The notes under the pieces are model-generated. The model was not told the DNA's origin, did not search any database, and worked only from the letters and a program-made list of their open reading frames with translations. From Ignavibacteriota bacterium (lineage in GTDB: Bacteria > Bacteroidota > Ignavibacteria > Palsa-1295): a DNA stretch of 9,763 bases. Positions 6,579-9,763 of the stretch are shown one piece after another; within the stretch, counting starts at the first letter, position 1; every line of letters starts with the position of its first letter. Both the position numbers and the translations under genes were made by a program. The stretch is from the NCBI GenBank assembly GCA_025357895.1, contig JANYLL010000094.1:1-9763 (forward strand), given 5' to 3'.

Positions 6579-7780
6579 AAATATTTTGTATCGTCGTCCT
6601 GGCTCTTAGCTTTGCCTCATGCGTTGAGAACGATAACCCGCTTCCTATTCCTCAACGTGATCCACAGAAGAGCAGACTTTTGCATTCGACTCCCATCCCG
6701 CAGACATCGCTGCGCAAACTTGAAGGAGTATATGATGTGGAACAAGGAAAAAATTCTTTTGGCGATCATGTTATTGTAAAGCAGATCGGCGATCGTATCG
6801 CAATTTTCTGTACTAAAGACACCTATTTTGTTTTCGAGACAGGCTTTGTTGATTCTTTAGCGATCTTTGAAGGATATTGGCGTTTTGATCTTGGAACACA
6901 ACAAGGATATTCGACACTCGATATTTCTTCACGGTTCGATTCTCAAAAACTTGATTCAAACTTTGTATTGAAAGGACGTTACAATGTTACTCAGCCTCTG
7001 CAACTTCGCTTCAGTCGTTCACTGAAAGATACAACAAATAATTTTTTAATCTTCGATCATCATGGTGGCTATAACGGAGCGGGGCTTCCCTATTCGGAAA
7101 ATAGCTTGAATAGTATCCGCTACGCTCAATATGAAGGAGCCAATGGAATAGAGATCGATGTCCGATTAACGGCTGATAACATCCCGGTACTTTTTCACGA
7201 TGCTGATCTGACAACAAATATTATTAATGGCGAATTTGCCGTCGGTCCACTTACAAATTATACCCTTGCTCAACTTCGCGCCCTCTGCACATTAAAAGAT
7301 GGTTCACCAATTCCTACTCTGCAAGAAGCACTTGATGTGATCTTTAATGAAACGGGGTATCAAGTGGTCTGGCTTGATATAAAAGATGCCGGAACTGTGC
7401 AATATGTATTGCCAATTGAAATCAGTTTTCTTAATAAAGTAAAAGTCGCGAAAAAAAATATCGCTGTCTGGGCAGGGCTTCCTACAAGTGATCATGTCAC
7501 AGCCTATCTTGCCGATACCCTTCACACACAGGCTCCGAGCCTTTGTGAACTCAATCCGAGTGATGTCGAAAATGCCAACTGTGCCGCATGGGGACCGAGA
7601 TGGACACTTGGCGATCTTACAACAGAAGCGAAGCCGCTTCGAGCCGAGGGAAGAAAAGTTGTGTATTGGACACTTGATAAACCGGAGTTCATTAGTCCAT
7701 TTTTAAATCATGGCGGATTGGATGGGCTCCTAACAGATCATCCTGCAACGGTTGGATACTATTATTATATCAGAAATTAA
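6575..7780 (+). CDS. Glycerophosphodiester phosphodiesterase-family lipoprotein
   Basis: This 401-aa lipoprotein (LSFAS-C, Cys16) has acidic residues just after the Cys (VENDN), possibly a surface-export feature. Residues about 45-150 form a beta-rich domain of unknown role. Residues 158-395 are a GDPD TIM barrel: FDHHGGYNG (162-165), SENS (174-177), GIEIDVRLTADNIPVLFHDADL (Glu193, Asp195, His208) and VVYWTLDKPEFI with DGLLTDHP (383-390). GDPDs hydrolyse glycerophosphodiesters to glycerol 3-phosphate and an alcohol using a Ca or Mg site. Two usual residues differ: HRG is HHG (Arg to His163) and the later metal-ligand Glu in LEIK is Asp268 (LDIK). The ATG at 6575 overlaps the upstream stop (ATGA); an ATG 22 codons earlier lies within the upstream gene and would spoil the lipoprotein signal. 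The fold is well supported; substrate and activity are inferred. Confidence 0.88.
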   Translation: MKIFCIVVLALSFASCVENDNPLPIPQRDPQKSRLLHSTPIPQTSLRKLEGVYDVEQGKNSFGDHVIVKQIGDRIAIFCTKDTYFVFETGFVDSLAIFEGYWRFDLGTQQGYSTLDISSRFDSQKLDSNFVLKGRYNVTQPLQLRFSRSLKDTTNNFLIFDHHGGYNGAGLPYSENSLNSIRYAQYEGANGIEIDVRLTADNIPVLFHDADLTTNIINGEFAVGPLTNYTLAQLRALCTLKDGSPIPTLQEALDVIFNETGYQVVWLDIKDAGTVQYVLPIEISFLNKVKVAKKNIAVWAGLPTSDHVTAYLADTLHTQAPSLCELNPSDVENANCAAWGPRWTLGDLTTEAKPLRAEGRKVVYWTLDKPEFISPFLNHGGLDGLLTDHPATVGYYYYIRN

Positions 7781-7783
7781 TAC

Positions 7784-8401
7784 TTGAAAAATATTTTCAT
7801 CTATCTTTTTTTTTCATTCGCAATTTTATCCATTGTGGTAACGGTTGTGCATTCACAGCAAACTATAAAGCCTTTCTATTTATGGATAGATGGCGGCATC
7901 GGCTATGCGCGAAATATTTCTCCGGGGGTTCCCCCAACTGCATCGCCGGGTGCTGATTATACCAATGGCGGACTTGGAGGTATGATTCGAATTCGCGGCA
8001 GCAAAAGTGATTTCATTACGATCGGACTTGAAAGCGGTTGGCAGCACATTTCTTCTGTCTCTCAGCAGAATGCACAAGCTGCGGGATTCGGCTCTACGAA
8101 TATTACCGGATCACTCAATGCAATTCCAATAATGGGAGTAGTGACGATTCAAGATTATAACATTCAGCTTCATGGTTCATTCGGATTTTACCGGCTGATC
8201 TCGACTGCAACGGTTTTCGGCAGCACCGTCACAAGCGGCGTCTGGGATATGGCATTTTCAATAGCTGCAGGATATGAAATTGTAGTTTTTGGAGATTATA
8301 AGATTATTCCAGAATTCAGTTGGACAAGGATCAATGACGAGCAAAAATCATTTCTTTCGCTGATGATACATTTCGAACTTCCACGGTGGGATCCGTTTTG
8401 A
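7784..8401 (+). CDS. Small outer-membrane beta-barrel protein, TTG start
   Basis: This is a 205-aa exported protein: KNIFIYLFF..., with a signal peptide cleaved probably after VVHS (about residue 24, mature QQTIKPFYLWID). The mature part is rich in short amphipathic strands (LWIDGGIGYARN, GMIRIRG, FITIGLESGW, IQLHGSFGFYRL, MAFSIAAGYEIVVFGDYKIIPEFSWTRI) and ends in a C-terminal Phe (WDPF), a hallmark of barrels recognised by BAM. The fold is like OmpA/OmpW-type 8-strand barrels, but no family is claimed. The start is TTG at 7784: the frame is closed by the upstream gene's TAA at 7778-7780, and no ATG occurs before the signal peptide. It is the third gene of the operon, 3 bp after the GDPD gene. 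Confidence 0.82.
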   Translation: MKNIFIYLFFSFAILSIVVTVVHSQQTIKPFYLWIDGGIGYARNISPGVPPTASPGADYTNGGLGGMIRIRGSKSDFITIGLESGWQHISSVSQQNAQAAGFGSTNITGSLNAIPIMGVVTIQDYNIQLHGSFGFYRLISTATVFGSTVTSGVWDMAFSIAAGYEIVVFGDYKIIPEFSWTRINDEQKSFLSLMIHFELPRWDPF

Positions 8402-8411
8402 GGCTCTTCCT

Positions 8412-9377
8412 TTATTTCGACTTAACGACTATCTCCTCGCCGATCGACCACTTCTTCAGATTTTCATCTATTTGCATCATCTGAACGTGCAATCCATTGC
8501 TTGTGCGAATAAGTTTGCAGAAATGATGCTTTCGTTCAGCACCGCCATGAAAAAGATCTTTCTTCAGCGAATCTTTTGACGGGTTTTCAAGCCTCTGCCT
8601 TGGACCGCCTCCGCCTGAGACAATAAAATCTTTACCATTGATACGAAAATGCTCATAGGAATGGCAATGACCTGAAAAAAATAATTTTGCTTTAGCCGTG
8701 TTCATATAAAGCGGTACAAAATACTGCTGCACATCCCTATCATCGGAGACGATCGTGCTATTGGTATAAGGAGGCTCGTGGCAGCAGACGATAATAAATG
8801 CAATACTTGAATCCTTTTGAAGCGAATCCATCTCCAAGCGATACCACTCATTCTGCTTCGTTAATTGATCTTTCGATAAATGATTAAAGTTTGCATTAAG
8901 CGTAACGATGCCAATATCTTGCCATTTTTTAACATACCAAAGTTTATGCTGAATTTGAGGGAAACGAGAAAAATATTGGTGAAATCCCTCCCTCGGATTA
9001 CCAAAGTATTCATGATTTCCGGGCAGGGGAAATACAGGAATGCTTTTTTTATGAATGGGCTTTGCAAGATCATCGAAATCCTCCCAGGAATTTACCGAGC
9101 TGCCCGAGAATGTAAAATCGCCTAAGACGAGAACGAACGAAGGATTTTCCTCAGCAATTTTTTTTAGGAGTGCACGCACTGCATCCTTATTATTTTCTCT
9201 TCCAAGAAGGATTTCCGGCGTTGCACGAAGCTGAACATCGCCAATAAATATAAAACTTGACGCAGTATCGAGACGTGCCGGTGAACCTGAATACTCAGGT
9301 GTTTGAGCATTGGAATATTCTGAGAAGCAAACAAAGAAAAATAAAGCAAGTAAAAAAACAAATTTCTTATTTCGCAT
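8412..9377 (-). CDS. Exported calcineurin-like (PAP-like) metallophosphatase
   Basis: This 321-aa protein has a signal peptide (MRNKK, hydrophobic core, cleavage near SNAQ at residues 22-25). The five metallophosphatase blocks appear in order: IGDVQ (Asp47), LGDFTF (Asp87), PGNHEYFG (Asn121, His122), IVCCHEPPY (His200, a VxxH block) and SGHCHSYEH (His237, His239), then VSGGGGPRQR. The VxxH and GHxHxYE forms are those of purple acid phosphatases, but the PAP tyrosine ligand (GDxxY) is Phe90 and the first block has Gln49 where other families carry His. It should dephosphorylate phosphoesters in the periplasm or outside; the substrate is unknown. It starts 5 bp after the probable T9SS protein gene, so they are co-transcribed, and it converges with the GDPD operon with 10 bp between stops. 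Confidence 0.88.
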   Translation of the reverse strand: MRNKKFVFLLALFFFVCFSEYSNAQTPEYSGSPARLDTASSFIFIGDVQLRATPEILLGRENNKDAVRALLKKIAEENPSFVLVLGDFTFSGSSVNSWEDFDDLAKPIHKKSIPVFPLPGNHEYFGNPREGFHQYFSRFPQIQHKLWYVKKWQDIGIVTLNANFNHLSKDQLTKQNEWYRLEMDSLQKDSSIAFIIVCCHEPPYTNSTIVSDDRDVQQYFVPLYMNTAKAKLFFSGHCHSYEHFRINGKDFIVSGGGGPRQRLENPSKDSLKKDLFHGGAERKHHFCKLIRTSNGLHVQMMQIDENLKKWSIGEEIVVKSK

Positions 9378-9382
9378 ATTCT

Positions 9383-9763
9383 TTAAAACACCACTTTCTT
9401 CGCCACAATCCCCTTCGATGTTTTTAGCACTAAAAATCCAAACCCTTCATTAATGACGCTTGCATCAAATGAATACATACCAGGGGATGATATATATACT
9501 TTCTCCTGCTTCAGCAATCTTCCATCAATGCTATAAAGTGAGGCAATAATTTCGCCGATGGGCTCCTCGGCTTCAAGTATGATTTTATGTCCTTCCGAGC
9601 TGATATAGGAAAACATATTGACCAAATCTGGAAGCGGTTGCGGAGATTGGGTTACTGAATTTTTAAGTGAGGGAGGAAAGAGAATTTTGGAGTCATATAA
9701 ACGGTCGCTTAGAGAATCTTGAGGGTCACCAAAAGCAGTATAAAAATGCTGATAGTTACTGAT
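9383..9763 (-). CDS. C-terminal fragment of a probable T9SS-secreted protein
   Basis: This open frame enters from the right edge without a stop or obvious start and encodes the last 126 residues of a larger protein. The final about 75 residues have the layout of a T9SS type A sorting domain: GEIIASLYSIDGRLLKQEKV, then SPGMYSFDASVINEGFGFLVLKTSKGIVAKKVVF, i.e. the Y-x-x-x-G-R-L, P-G-x-Y and K-x-V-x-K-K-x-x strands. T9SS carries such proteins across the outer membrane and removes this domain. Upstream residues (HFYTAFGDPQDSL) contain a GDP segment seen near the end of gingipain-like C25 peptidases, but that is too little for a call. The phosphatase gene follows 5 bp after the stop. Confidence 0.75.
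   Translation of the reverse strand: MSNYQHFYTAFGDPQDSLSDRLYDSKILFPPSLKNSVTQSPQPLPDLVNMFSYISSEGHKIILEAEEPIGEIIASLYSIDGRLLKQEKVYISSPGMYSFDASVINEGFGFLVLKTSKGIVAKKVVF

Overview
The window looks like chromosomal DNA from a member of the Bacteroidota / Chlorobiota / Ignavibacteriota (FCB) group. The support is a C-terminal domain resembling type IX secretion (T9SS) sorting signals at the right edge, several SPII lipoproteins, no clear Shine-Dalgarno sequences before the starts, moderately AT-rich DNA, and a cytochrome c maturation pair of the CXXXY-CcmE type. Nearly every encoded protein carries an export signal or sits in the membrane, so the window is essentially cell-envelope biology. No phage, IS, CRISPR, tRNA or rRNA was seen.

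Left part, minus strand: the start of a Ca-binding FG-GAP/CRTAC1-like exported protein (1-188, runs off the left edge) lies downstream of a lipoprotein related to copper type II ascorbate-dependent monooxygenases (PHM/DBH family, 282-1391). A hairpin terminator separates them. Next come ccmF (1541-4171) and ccmE (4356-4733), two parts of System I cytochrome c maturation, transcribed ccmE then ccmF. Their 184-bp spacer holds a 154-bp palindromic element (4196-4349) that can be drawn as a cloverleaf of four stems.

Middle, plus strand: after a divergent intergenic region there is a stand-alone lipoprotein resembling the DUF4382 family (4945-5685), closed by a strong Rho-independent terminator. 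A tight three-gene operon follows: an exported probable beta-barrel (5805-6578), a glycerophosphodiester phosphodiesterase lipoprotein overlapping it by ATGA (6575-7780), and a small outer-membrane beta-barrel with a TTG start 3 bp later (7784-8401).

Right part, minus strand: the 3' end of a probable T9SS-secreted protein (9383-9763, runs off the right edge) is followed 5 bp later by an exported calcineurin-like/purple-acid-phosphatase-like enzyme (8412-9377), which converges on the three-gene operon with a 10-bp gap.

Themes: several metalloproteins keep the family scaffold but change a ligand or active-site residue. These are Met to His at the predicted CuM site of the PHM-like protein, His to Cys heme attachment in CcmE, HHGG and LDIK in the phosphodiesterase, and the missing Tyr ligand in the phosphatase. 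The items most worth a second look are the cloverleaf element before ccmF, the altered copper site, and the barrel-phosphodiesterase-barrel operon.
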